From assembly GCA_038229875.1 (NCBI GenBank), contig JBBROA010000006.1, forward strand, positions 1 to 58,987: a DNA stretch of 58,987 nucleotides, written 5' to 3'. The translations under genes and the position numbers were made by a program. Below, one piece after another: positions 44,929 to 52,467 of the stretch (the first letter of the stretch is position 1; each line of letters begins with the position of its first letter). The stretch is from JALYUA01 sp038229875. GTDB lineage: Bacteria > Acidobacteriota > Thermoanaerobaculia > UBA5066 > Gp7-AA6. The notes under the pieces were generated by a model. That model ran no database searches, was not told where the DNA came from, and worked only from the letters and a program-made list of their open reading frames with translations.

Positions 44929-45573
44929 GACTCTCCTGTCTCGACGGAAAGGCCGTAGGCCTCCGCCACGATCTGGATCGGATATTTGGGAGTGCGTCCG
45001 GTGCCCTGCCGGATCTGAAGCGCGGCGAGAGAGCAGTCCGACGGCCCCTCCACGCCGCCTCCACCAGGCGATGAACGGCTCGGGCGCCCAGGAGGGCAGG
45101 AGCCGGTCGTGGTGCACGCCAAGCGTCTTGTCGAGAAGGAAGCGTATCAGCCGCGTCTCGTTCAACGCGTTCGCGACCGACGCCATCTTCGTCGAGAGGG
45201 CGCCCACCGCGTCCGCCGAAGCGAGAATGCGCTCGCGCAGAGCGGGCTTGCCGTCGCTCTTCACTCTCGCCGCGCGATCACGGAAGACGAGCCGCGGGAT
45301 GTCGACTTCCCATCGGTGCGGCGGGTAGTACGGGCAGTGCGGGATGCACAGCTTGCACTCGTAGCAGAGGTCCGAGAAGAGGCCGAGGTCCTTCGCCTCC
45401 AGCCGGTCGGCCTCTCCATCGACCTCCCCGCGGTCGAGCGCCCGGAAAAGGACGTCGAACGAGGGGCACAGGTTGTAACAGCGCCGGCAGGTGTGGCAGA
45501 TGTCCGCAACCCGGCGCATCTCCCGATCGACGGCCGGGGGATCCGTGAAGTCTGCCGCCGCGGGGTCGAACAT
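44925..45573 (-). pseudogene. Fe-S oxidoreductase (GlpC/heterodisulfide reductase-like), broken by internal deletion and frame change
   Basis: The first ~170 residues match a known protein of rubrerythrin clusters: two 4Fe-4S motifs (CHTCRRCYNLCPSF, CYECKLCIPHCPYYPP) and then RFLLDKTLGVHHDRLLPSWA and FIAWWRRR. In homologues two Cys-rich CCG domains follow, giving about 440 aa. Here they are missing. The normal C-terminal end (SDCSLAALQIRQGTGRTPKY, PIQIVAEAYGL) continues in a different frame and stops at 44925-44927. The junction is near 45050-45070. The frame of the N-terminus now runs on into DUF3501. Either a real deletion or an assembly error. Confidence 0.8.
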
Positions 45574-45601
45574 CAGAGAGGCGCCGCCGACCGGTGGCTG
45601 C

Positions 45602-46027
45602 TCAGTAGTTGCCCAGGTTGTCGAGGCCCTTCTGGAAGCGGCCCGCGTGCGACTTCTCGGCCCGCGCGAGCGTCTCGAACCACTCGGCGACTTCCGTTAA
45701 GCCTTCTTCCCGGGCGGTCCGCGAGAAGCCCGGATACATCTGCGTGTACTCGTACGTCTCACCCTCGACCGCGGACTTCAGGTTCGCGTCGGTGTTCCCC
45801 ATCGCGAAGCCGGTCGCCGGGTCGCCAACTTCCTTCAGGAAATCCAGGTGCCCGAAGGCGTGGCCCGTCTCCGCCTCCGAGGTGTCGCGAAAGAGCCCTC
45901 CGAGGTCGGGGAACCCTTCGATGTCCGCGCGGCGCGCGAAGTACAGATACCGGCGGTTCGCCTGCGACTCTGCGGCGAACGCGTGCTTCAGATTCTCGTG
46001 CGTCTTCGTTCCGTTCAAGGACGCCAT
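45602..46027 (-). CDS. Rubrerythrin (ferritin-like diiron protein, no rubredoxin domain)
   Basis: 141 aa from ATG 46027, with AGGAGGAGAG just upstream inside the fur gene. A four-helix bundle with diiron ligands: FAAESQANRRYLYFARRADI, FRDTSEAETGHAFGHL (ExxH), VEGETYEYTQMYPGF and LARAEKSHAGRF. It lacks the C-terminal rubredoxin module, so it needs an external electron donor. It reduces hydrogen peroxide. It overlaps fur by 13 nt and is 28 bp upstream of the Fe-S gene. Confidence 0.92.
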   Translation of the reverse strand: MASLNGTKTHENLKHAFAAESQANRRYLYFARRADIEGFPDLGGLFRDTSEAETGHAFGHLDFLKEVGDPATGFAMGNTDANLKSAVEGETYEYTQMYPGFSRTAREEGLTEVAEWFETLARAEKSHAGRFQKGLDNLGNY

Positions 46028-46449
46028 CTCACTCTCCTCCTGTTTTTCGGCTCCGCGCAATCCCGGCAGAGCCCCACGAATTCGAGAACGCGCTCGTGGA
46101 CCTGGTGGCCGCGCGCCGCGAGTTTCTTTTCCCACGGAGAAAATGTGTGCCCGGTGCGTTCGAGGTCGATCCAGAGCCCGCACTCCTCGCACGAAAAGTG
46201 GTCGTGAGAGGAGAGGTCGGCGTCGAACCGCGTGGTGCGGCCGCGGGTCCACGCCTTCAGGCGGCCGTCGGCGACCAAAAGCTGCAGGTTGCGGTAGACG
46301 GTCCCGAGCGAGACGCGCGGCATCGCGCGGCGCACTCGCGCGTGAACCCATTCCGCGGTCGGATGGGTGGGCGTCCCCGCCACCGCCTCGTACACGAGAC
46401 GCCGCTGGCGCGTCTCGCGGCGCGGGACCTCAGTCTCGGCGGGCTTCAT
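46015..46449 (-). CDS. Fur-family transcriptional regulator (PerR-like)
   Basis: 144 aa from ATG 46449. Winged-helix DNA-binding part (RQRRLVYEAVAGTPTHPTAE, VSLGTVYRNLQLLVADGRLK) and a metal/dimer part with HDHFSCEECGLWIDL and the later VGLCRDC, giving a structural CxxC...CxxC zinc site. The rubrerythrin neighbour suggests a peroxide sensor. No Shine-Dalgarno sequence precedes the ATG. A perfect palindrome touches the start codon, pointing to autoregulation. Confidence 0.9.
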   Translation of the reverse strand: MKPAETEVPRRETRQRRLVYEAVAGTPTHPTAEWVHARVRRAMPRVSLGTVYRNLQLLVADGRLKAWTRGRTTRFDADLSSHDHFSCEECGLWIDLERTGHTFSPWEKKLAARGHQVHERVLEFVGLCRDCAEPKNRRRVRWRP

Positions 46450-46474
46450 ATCAGTAACGAATCCTATTACTGAT
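46450..46474. promoter_or_regulatory. Fur-family operator (perfect palindrome)
   Basis: ATCAGTAA (46450-46457), a 9-bp centre and TTACTGAT (46467-46474): a perfect 8-9-8 inverted repeat next to the start of the Fur-family gene. It is much more AT-rich than its surroundings and of the size expected for this regulator class. It likely represses the fur-rbr operon. Confidence 0.8.
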
Positions 46475-46520
46475 CTGTGGGAAATTGGCCGGACGAATCG
46501 AGCGGAGGGTTCAGCGCTGG

Positions 46521-46562
46521 CGCTGGGCATTGGGCGTTGGGCGTTGGGCCTTGGGCGTTGGG
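46521..46562. repeat. Heptad tandem array (CGTTGGG-type, 6 units)
   Basis: Six contiguous 7-bp units: CGCTGGG, CATTGGG, CGTTGGG, CGTTGGG, CCTTGGG, CGTTGGG. It lies in the 258-bp divergent region between the Fur-type regulator and the flavoprotein, upstream of both promoters. Confidence 0.85.
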
Positions 46563-46564
46563 GG

Positions 46565-46612
46565 TCTGAAGGCGGACGTCGCTGGGCCTGGGGATCTGAA
46601 CGCGGACATCGC
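46565..46612. repeat. 18-bp direct repeats, 30 bp apart
   Basis: TCTGAAGGCGGACGTCGC (46565-46582) and TCTGAACGCGGACATCGC (46595-46612) differ at two positions. They may be a duplicated regulator site for the divergent promoters or part of the repeat block. Confidence 0.55.
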
Positions 46613-46694
46613 GGCGCGTCCTGCGCCTGGTCCGCCGCGTCACTCTCCTCGCTGCATGATGCATCGGTATCAGGCGAGAGGCGCCGGTCCACGC

Positions 46695-46700
46695 TAGAAT
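46695..46700 (+). promoter_or_regulatory. -10 box (TAGAAT) of the 1236-aa flavoprotein gene
   Basis: TAGAAT, 7 bases, then TTG at 46708. No -35 match and no Shine-Dalgarno sequence. The transcript would be almost leaderless. Confidence 0.4.
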
Positions 46701-46707
46701 CCCCTGG

Positions 46708-49700
46708 TTGTCCACGAACACGGCCTCCCCGGCATCCGCCGCAAGAGACTTCCCTCTCGGCATTTCCGATTTCCGATACCAGGACCTTCACGACGAAGCG
46801 CGCCTGGCGGATCTGGACGCGGCTTTCCTTTCAGCGCTCGAGGTCGAAAATCCCGAGACCGCCCTCCGGCTGCGCGCCTACCGCGAGGCGCCGGCCTCGT
46901 TCGACCCGCTGTCGAGGTCGAAGATCTTGATCGACGCGGCGCGTCCGCTCGGACGCTTCGTCGCGATCCTGTTCGGCGTCGAGCGTGAATGGCGACGCCA
47001 GATCGAGATCGCGCAGCCGGAAGCGGTCTTGTTCCGCTTCCGCCGCGACTTTCTCCAGCGCCGGGCCGTCAAGGCGCCGCTCCCCGACCTCTCGACGCCG
47101 GCCGCGGAACCTGTCGCCGCAATCGGGAGGGCGATCGAGAGAGGCCTTCACCCGGAGCTGCCCTGGGGCACGGACCCGGAGCTTGCGACCTCGCGGCTGG
47201 CGACGGGGCTTCTCGACCTCGAGGCGGATTTCATCGCGGCACTCCGGCAGAAGAAGATTCCGGAGGTCCCCGCGGCGGCACGGACGCGCGCCTCCGAGCT
47301 CGCCGGGCGGGTGGCGGACCTGGGGCTCGCCTCCCCCGCAGGGCCGATCGCGCCCCTGGCCGACGGTGACGAGGGCCTGCTCGGCTTCCTGGAGGGCCTC
47401 CTGAAGGCGTACGCCGTCTGGACCCACGCCCGGATGCGCCACCCTCTCTGGAGCCGCGAGATCCGGGAGTGGGCATCCTTCCGCGTCCCCCACACGCTCG
47501 ACTATTCCGCTCTCGTCGCGACCGAACGGCCGAACCCCGCGCTCCCGGAGGAGAGGGTCGGCCCGTCGGAGCACCGGCGGCGCCGGCAGGGCTTTCTCCT
47601 CACCGACCCGCGCATGAACCGGCGGGAGGTGCTCGGCGAGACGCACTACTGCCTGCTCTGCCACGAGCGCGAGAAGGATTCCTGCTCGAAGGGTTTCTTC
47701 GACACGAAGACCGACACTTTCCAGAAGAACCCGCTCGGCGTGCCGCTTCCCGGATGCCCGCTGGACGAAAAGATCTCCGAGATGCACGCGCTGAGGCGGG
47801 ACGGAGACTCGATCGGCGCTCTCGCGCTCGTCTGTATCGACAACCCCATGTGCCCGGGCACCGGCCACCGCATCTGCAATGACTGCATGAAGGGGTGCAT
47901 TTTTCAGAAGCAGGACCCCGTCAACATCCCGCAGATCGAGACGGGAGTGCTGACCGACGTGCTGTCCCTGCCATGGGGCGTCGAGATCTATGGCCTCTTC
48001 ACGCGGTGGAACCCGCTCGCCCCCGCACGCCCGCACGCCGTTCCCTACAACGGGCGGAAGGTCCTCGTCGTCGGGCTCGGCCCCGCGGGCTACACGCTGG
48101 CGCACTACCTTCTGAACGAGGGCTTTGGGGTCGTCGGAATCGACGGCCTGAAGATCGAGCCGCTCCCCGCCGACTGGACCGGCTCGGATGGCCTCGGCGT
48201 GAAGCCGATCCGGGACTGGTCGGAAATCGAGCGGCCCCTCGACCGCCGGCCGCTCGCGGGCTTCGGAGGCGTGTCGGAGTACGGAATCACGGTGCGGTGG
48301 GACAAGAACTTCCTGACGCTGATCCACCTGACGCTCTCCCGGCGGCAGCGCTTCCTCGCCCTCGGGGGCGTGCGGTTCGGGGGAACCATGACCGCCGAGC
48401 AGGCGTTCGACGCGGGATTCCACCACGTGGCGATCGCCGCCGGCGCGGGGCGCCCCACGATCATCGGGATGAAAAACAACCTCGTGCGGGGCGTGAGGAA
48501 GGCTTCCGACTTCCTCATGGCGCTCCAGCTGACGGGCGCGTTCAAGGAGGACGCGATCGCGAACCTCCAGACGGAGCTGCCGGCGCTCATCATTGGCGGC
48601 GGTTTGACAGCGATCGACACCGCGACGGAGCTGCTCGCCTATTACCCGATCCAGGTGGAAAAAGTCCTGTCCCGGTACGAGGCGCTGGTAGCCGACCGCG
48701 GTGAAGTCGCCGTGCGGACGCCGTTCGACGCCGAGGAGCGGGACGTCCTGGACCGGCTCCTCCAGCACGGCACCGCGGTCCGCCGGGAGCGCGAACGCGC
48801 CCGTCTCGCGCAGGAAGCGCCCGACCTCGCCCGGCTGTGCCGGGAATGGGGCGGCGTTTCGATCGTCTACCGGCGCGCGATGGAGGAGTCCCCCGCTTAC
48901 CGCCTCAACCACGAAGAAATCATCAAGGCGTTCGAGGAGGGCATCTCCTTCATCGAAGGGCTCGAGCCGGTCGAAGCGATCTCCGACGCCCACGGCCACC
49001 TCCAGTCGGTGCGCTTCCGACGCTCGGGGGAGGGCGACGTCGTCGAGATCCCGGCCCGGTCCTGCCTGGTCGCGGCCGGCACCACCCCGAACATCACTTA
49101 CGAAAAGGAGTGGCCCGGCACGTTCCGCATGGACCAGCGCCGGCGCTTCTTCCTGCCCCACCGCGCCGGTCCCGACGGCTCCGGAGGATGGCGGCTGGAG
49201 CCCGCCGCGTCAGACGACCAGGGCGCCTTCTTCACCGGCTATTCGCGGGGAGGCCGGTTCATCAGCTTCTTCGGCGACAACCATCCCGCCTACAACGGGA
49301 ACGTCGTCAAAGCGATGGCGTCGGCGAAAAACGGGTACCGGCCCATCGCGGACGTCCTCGGCGGCCCGCCGCCGGGAGGGAGCCTCGCCGCGGCGCCGGT
49401 CTCGGACTGGGAGAGTTTCCGCGACCGCATGGTGGATCTCTTAACCGCCCGCGTCCACGAGGTCCGCCGCCTGACACCCACGATCATCGAGGTCGTCGTG
49501 CGCGCGCCCGCGGCCGCCGCGAACTTTCAGCCCGGCCAGTTCTTCCGGCTGCAGAACCTCGAGGCCGTGGCGCCGGTCGCCGGCGGGTCTCCCCTGTTGA
49601 TCGAGCCGCTCGCCTTAACGGGTGCCTGGGTCGACGCGGGCGCGGGGCTGCTGTCGATGATCGCGCTCGAGCTCGGCGGCTCCTCGCGTCTCTGCGGGGC

Positions 49701-50418
49701 ACTGCGGCCGGGAGAGCCCGTTCTCGTCATGGGACCGACCGGAAGCGCGACCGAGCTGCCGGAGAACGGCACGGTCCTCCTCTGCGGGGGCGGCCTCGGA
49801 AACGCGGTCCTCTTCTCGATCGGGAAGAAGGCCCGGCAGATGGGAAACCGGGTCCTCTATTTCGCGGGGTACAAGCGCGCCGAGGACTTCTACAAGCGGG
49901 AGGAGATCGAGGCCGCGGCGGATGTCCTGGTCCTGTCAGTCGACCGCGGAGAAGACATTCCGGCGCGGCGGCCCTCCGACCGGCAGTTCGTCGGGAACAT
50001 CCTGGAGTCGATGCTCGCGTACGCGACCGGAAAGCTCGGCCCGCAGGAGATCTCTCTCTCCGAGGTCGACCGCCTGATCGTGATCGGGTCGGACCGGATG
50101 ATGGCCGCGGTGGCGAGGGCGCGCCACGGGGTGCTCGCGCCCTATCTGAACCCCCGGCACATTGGAATCGGCTCGATCAACTCCCCCATGCAGTGCATGA
50201 TGAAAGAGGTCTGCGCCCAGTGCCTCCAGAAGCACATCGACCCCGCGACCGGGCGGGAGACGGAGATCGTGTTCTCCTGCTTCAACCAGGACCAGCGGTT
50301 GGACGAGATGGACTGGGACAACCTGGCCGCCCGGCTGCGCCAGAACACGGTGCTCGAGAAGCTGACGAACCTCTGGATCGACCGACTGTTCGCCGCGGGA
50401 GAACTTGCCAGGGTCTAG
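46708..50418 (+). CDS. Nfn-like FAD/NAD(P) oxidoreductase, single-chain fusion (GltD-like plus PyrK/NfnA-like)
   Basis: 1236 aa, TTG start. Residues 1-300 are helical and not recognised. About 310-400 is a GltD-type Fe-S region with many Cys (YCLLCHEREKDSC, IDNPMCPGTGHRICNDCMKG). About 445-880 is a pyridine-nucleotide disulfide fold with FAD site VLVVGLGPAGYTLAHYLLNE and NAD(P) site ALIIGGGLTAIDTATELLAY. About 915-1236 is ferredoxin-reductase/PyrK-like (FQPGQFFRLQNLE, LLCGGGLGNAVLFSIG) with a late Cys set (MQCMMKEVCAQCLQ). The order GltD-like then PyrK-like matches the subunits of NfnAB fused. Divergent from the Fur-rbr operon, so a redox role is likely; bifurcation is not shown. Confidence 0.8.
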   Translation: MSTNTASPASAARDFPLGISDFRYQDLHDEARLADLDAAFLSALEVENPETALRLRAYREAPASFDPLSRSKILIDAARPLGRFVAILFGVEREWRRQIEIAQPEAVLFRFRRDFLQRRAVKAPLPDLSTPAAEPVAAIGRAIERGLHPELPWGTDPELATSRLATGLLDLEADFIAALRQKKIPEVPAAARTRASELAGRVADLGLASPAGPIAPLADGDEGLLGFLEGLLKAYAVWTHARMRHPLWSREIREWASFRVPHTLDYSALVATERPNPALPEERVGPSEHRRRRQGFLLTDPRMNRREVLGETHYCLLCHEREKDSCSKGFFDTKTDTFQKNPLGVPLPGCPLDEKISEMHALRRDGDSIGALALVCIDNPMCPGTGHRICNDCMKGCIFQKQDPVNIPQIETGVLTDVLSLPWGVEIYGLFTRWNPLAPARPHAVPYNGRKVLVVGLGPAGYTLAHYLLNEGFGVVGIDGLKIEPLPADWTGSDGLGVKPIRDWSEIERPLDRRPLAGFGGVSEYGITVRWDKNFLTLIHLTLSRRQRFLALGGVRFGGTMTAEQAFDAGFHHVAIAAGAGRPTIIGMKNNLVRGVRKASDFLMALQLTGAFKEDAIANLQTELPALIIGGGLTAIDTATELLAYYPIQVEKVLSRYEALVADRGEVAVRTPFDAEERDVLDRLLQHGTAVRRERERARLAQEAPDLARLCREWGGVSIVYRRAMEESPAYRLNHEEIIKAFEEGISFIEGLEPVEAISDAHGHLQSVRFRRSGEGDVVEIPARSCLVAAGTTPNITYEKEWPGTFRMDQRRRFFLPHRAGPDGSGGWRLEPAASDDQGAFFTGYSRGGRFISFFGDNHPAYNGNVVKAMASAKNGYRPIADVLGGPPPGGSLAAAPVSDWESFRDRMVDLLTARVHEVRRLTPTIIEVVVRAPAAAANFQPGQFFRLQNLEAVAPVAGGSPLLIEPLALTGAWVDAGAGLLSMIALELGGSSRLCGALRPGEPVLVMGPTGSATELPENGTVLLCGGGLGNAVLFSIGKKARQMGNRVLYFAGYKRAEDFYKREEIEAAADVLVLSVDRGEDIPARRPSDRQFVGNILESMLAYATGKLGPQEISLSEVDRLIVIGSDRMMAAVARARHGVLAPYLNPRHIGIGSINSPMQCMMKEVCAQCLQKHIDPATGRETEIVFSCFNQDQRLDEMDWDNLAARLRQNTVLEKLTNLWIDRLFAAGELARV

Positions 50419-50429
50419 GGGACGGGAGC

Positions 50430-50450
50430 CGGAGTCCGGAGTCCGGAGTC
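50430..50450. repeat. Heptad tandem repeat (CGGAGTC)3
   Basis: Three perfect CGGAGTC units 12 bp after the flavoprotein stop codon. Confidence 0.8.
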
Positions 50451-50478
50451 CACGCGGAAATTGTTCGAGGTTCGATTC

Positions 50479-50514
50479 AGTCGACCGGGGAGTACCGCGG
50501 CCGTCTCGCTCCCG
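50479..50514 (+). repeat. Dispersed repeat DR2, copy C (shorter)
   Basis: About 36 bp matching the first two thirds of copies A and B (the GTCGACCGGGGAGTACCGCG / GCCGTCTCGCTCCC core). It lies between the convergent flavoprotein and M23 genes. Confidence 0.75.
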
Positions 50515-50522
50515 ACTCTCTC

Positions 50523-51539
50523 TTAAGGCACCTTCGCCAGAAACAGCAGATAAGGATTGATCGCCAGTCCCTTGCGGAAGTCGGCAACGTCCTCGGGGAC
50601 CCGGGTGATCGAGAAGTGGAGATGCGGGCCGCCGATCACGTGCCCCGTCGACCCCACGTACCCGATGACTTCTCCCTTGCGCACGCGCCTGCCGCCGGTG
50701 ACCCCCTCGGCGTAGGCCGACAGGTGGCAGTAGAACAGGAGGTACTGGCCGGTCGCGTCCTTCTGGTAGATCGCGTTTCCGCCACGTCTGTCCTTCGAGA
50801 TCCGGACGATCTCCCCGTCGGTCGTCGCCAGGATCGGAGTGCCCTTCGGCGCGCCGATGTCAATCGCGAGGTGCTGGGCGTGGGTGCCGCGCGACGCCAG
50901 GAATGAGTCCTGGAGACGCTTCGCATCCACCCCTTCGACCGGAATCAGAAACTGCTCGGAGACGAGCGACGTCAGGTCGACATCCTGCGGCCGCACTTCG
51001 GAGACGCCGGACTTGGGCCGCAGGAACGACCGCAGCTTCCGGGCGATCCGCGTGAGGCTCGCTCCGGCTCCGGTCGGCGCCGGCTCCGCGGTCGCGGCCG
51101 GGTCTTCCGTGAGCTCGACTCCCTCGGCGCCCTGGTCTTCCGGGGCGTCCGTGGCGGCGCGGTGGACGTGGGCCTCGAGGACGATGTCCTGCGAGTCGCA
51201 CGGCGACGGCGGATAGTTCTGCATCTCCGGCATCGCGGCACCGAGCGCGAGCGTCGAAACGGCCGCGGCGGGAACCGGGACGGGGACGGCCGCGCGGCCT
51301 GTGCGGTCGAGCACGACGCGGCCCTCGGCGTTCTGATGGATCACTTTCTTTTCGCGAGCGCGCCGCGCCTGACGGCCGTGATGACGGTGGTAGCGGTGAT
51401 GGCTGGCGGGGGCGGCGTGTCTGGTGGCATGCCTGGTGGTTTTTCCCGGGTGGTGTCGGCGGGCTTCGGCGGGGCTGGAAACAGCGATCGAGAGCAAGAC
51501 GGCCAAAGCAGCCGCCGGGACTAACGGGACCTTTTGCAT
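50523..51539 (-). CDS. M23 family (LytM) metallopeptidase
   Basis: 338 aa from ATG 51539. Signal peptide (VPAAALAVLLSIAVSSPAEA) and a His/Arg-rich stretch (about 27-65), then a linker and the LytM domain: FLIPVEGVDAKRLQDSFLAS, HLAIDIGAPKGTPI, YCHLSAY and GGPHLHFSI. These are zinc-site motifs (HxxxD, HLS, HxH). It probably cleaves peptidoglycan peptide cross-links in the periplasm. The His-rich stretch may bind metal. Its promoter puts the transcript start at the ATG. Confidence 0.9.
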   Translation of the reverse strand: MQKVPLVPAAALAVLLSIAVSSPAEARRHHPGKTTRHATRHAAPASHHRYHRHHGRQARRAREKKVIHQNAEGRVVLDRTGRAAVPVPVPAAAVSTLALGAAMPEMQNYPPSPCDSQDIVLEAHVHRAATDAPEDQGAEGVELTEDPAATAEPAPTGAGASLTRIARKLRSFLRPKSGVSEVRPQDVDLTSLVSEQFLIPVEGVDAKRLQDSFLASRGTHAQHLAIDIGAPKGTPILATTDGEIVRISKDRRGGNAIYQKDATGQYLLFYCHLSAYAEGVTGGRRVRKGEVIGYVGSTGHVIGGPHLHFSITRVPEDVADFRKGLAINPYLLFLAKVP

Positions 51540-51545
51540 GAACCG

Positions 51546-51575
51546 ATTATTGAGGACCGGTTTACCGGGGGTCAA
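51546..51575 (-). promoter_or_regulatory. Promoter of the M23 gene; predicted leaderless transcript
   Basis: On the minus strand TTGACC (51570-51575), an 18-bp spacer and AATAAT (51546-51551), then 6 bases to the ATG at 51539. The spacer contains a near-palindrome CCGG-TTTA-CCGG. Transcription should start at the start codon. Confidence 0.6.
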
Positions 51576-51691
51576 GAAAAAACAATTGCGCACCTGACTT
51601 ATTTATGCCGTAACAGCATGAAATGTTTCTGGTTTATGGACATCATCAAATGCTCTCCGCTGAGCCACTTAGAAGCAAACGCCTTTTAGAG

Positions 51692-51742
51692 CCCACGGGG
51701 TGGGACGATTCTTCCCGGTTGCGCGGAGGCGCACCTCGGGAA
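51692..51742 (+). other. Two adjacent hairpins in a 275-bp gene-free gap; possible small RNA
   Basis: CCCAC-GGG-GTGGG (51692-51704) is followed by a longer hairpin at 51712-51742: outer stem TTCCCG/CGGGAA and inner stem TGCGC/GCGCA with loop GGAG. The 51594-51690 part is AT-richer than the rest of the window. No tRNA, tmRNA or SRP RNA signature is present, and reading frames through it do not look coding. Strand and function are unknown. Confidence 0.35.
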
Positions 51743-51868
51743 GCGCCGAAAGCTCGAACAAAACACCCGGATTCCAGCCGCTTCTGTTCGACGAGTGCAC
51801 ACAGCGGGGCGACGGTCAGCGCGTCGTCGGCGAGATCGACGGCGGGCCGGAGAACGCCGCCGGCCGGG

Positions 51869-52429
51869 CTAGGCGCGCTCCAGGTAGGAATCGTCCCGCG
51901 TGTCGACTGTGATGATCGTGCCGGCTTCGATGAACTGCGGGACCATCACCTCGAGGCCCGTCTCGAGCACGGCTGGCTTGTACGACGCCGAGGCCGTCGC
52001 GCCCTTCATCCCCGGGGAAGTCTCCGTGACCTTGAGATTCACTGTGTTCGGCAACTCGATCCCGACGGGGTTGTCCTCGTAGAAGTCGACGTGAATCACC
52101 GTATTCGCCAGCAGGTACTTCATCTGCTCCCCGATCACCTCGTCGGAGAGAGTGATCTGGTCGTAGTTGCTCTGGTCCATGAAGTGATGGCCGGCGGAGT
52201 CCGAATAGAGGTACTCCATCTCCTTTTCGTCGAGGGAGGCCTTTTCGACCCGGTCGGTCGACCCGAACCGGTGCTCGGTCATCGATCCGTTGCGCAGGTT
52301 GCGCATCTTGACCTGGACGAAGCCGCGCAGGTTCCCGGGAGTCTTGTGGACCATCCCGTGGACCCGATGCAGCTCGCCGTTGTAGATGACGAGGGTCCCG
52401 GCACGAATCTGCGTCGCTGGAATCATCAT
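51869..52429 (-). CDS. efp: Translation elongation factor P
   Basis: 186 aa. All three EF-P domains: MIPATQIRAGTLVIYNGELH, HFMDQSNYDQITLSDEVIGE, and the end domain with VPQFIEAGTIITVDTRDDSY. It rescues ribosomes stalled at proline runs. The tip loop reads HKTPGNLRGF, so Asn stands where E. coli has the modified Lys34 (PGKG). The PGNLR type is known in some phyla. ATG at 52429 or 52426 (MM). Pro-rich proteins are frequent in this window. Confidence 0.95.
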   Translation of the reverse strand: MMIPATQIRAGTLVIYNGELHRVHGMVHKTPGNLRGFVQVKMRNLRNGSMTEHRFGSTDRVEKASLDEKEMEYLYSDSAGHHFMDQSNYDQITLSDEVIGEQMKYLLANTVIHVDFYEDNPVGIELPNTVNLKVTETSPGMKGATASASYKPAVLETGLEVMVPQFIEAGTIITVDTRDDSYLERA

Positions 52430-52467
52430 GGAGCTTCACCCCAAAAAGACGGCGAAATCTAACACAT

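Noticed and set aside
44347..45573. 408-aa Fe-S/DUF3501 fusion as a normal gene
   Set aside because: The middle (about 185-215) is out of frame compared with the family, and the original stop/start overlap (GTGA at 44925-44928) is still visible, so two genes with a frame change is the better reading.
50469..50479. GGTTCGATTC, resembling a tRNA T-loop
   Set aside because: No acceptor, D or anticodon arms can be drawn around it; it lies at the edge of DR2 copy C.
51623..52462. Plus-strand frame over efp
   Set aside because: Antisense to efp; the part outside efp (51700-51912) has no homology I recognise and no ribosome site.
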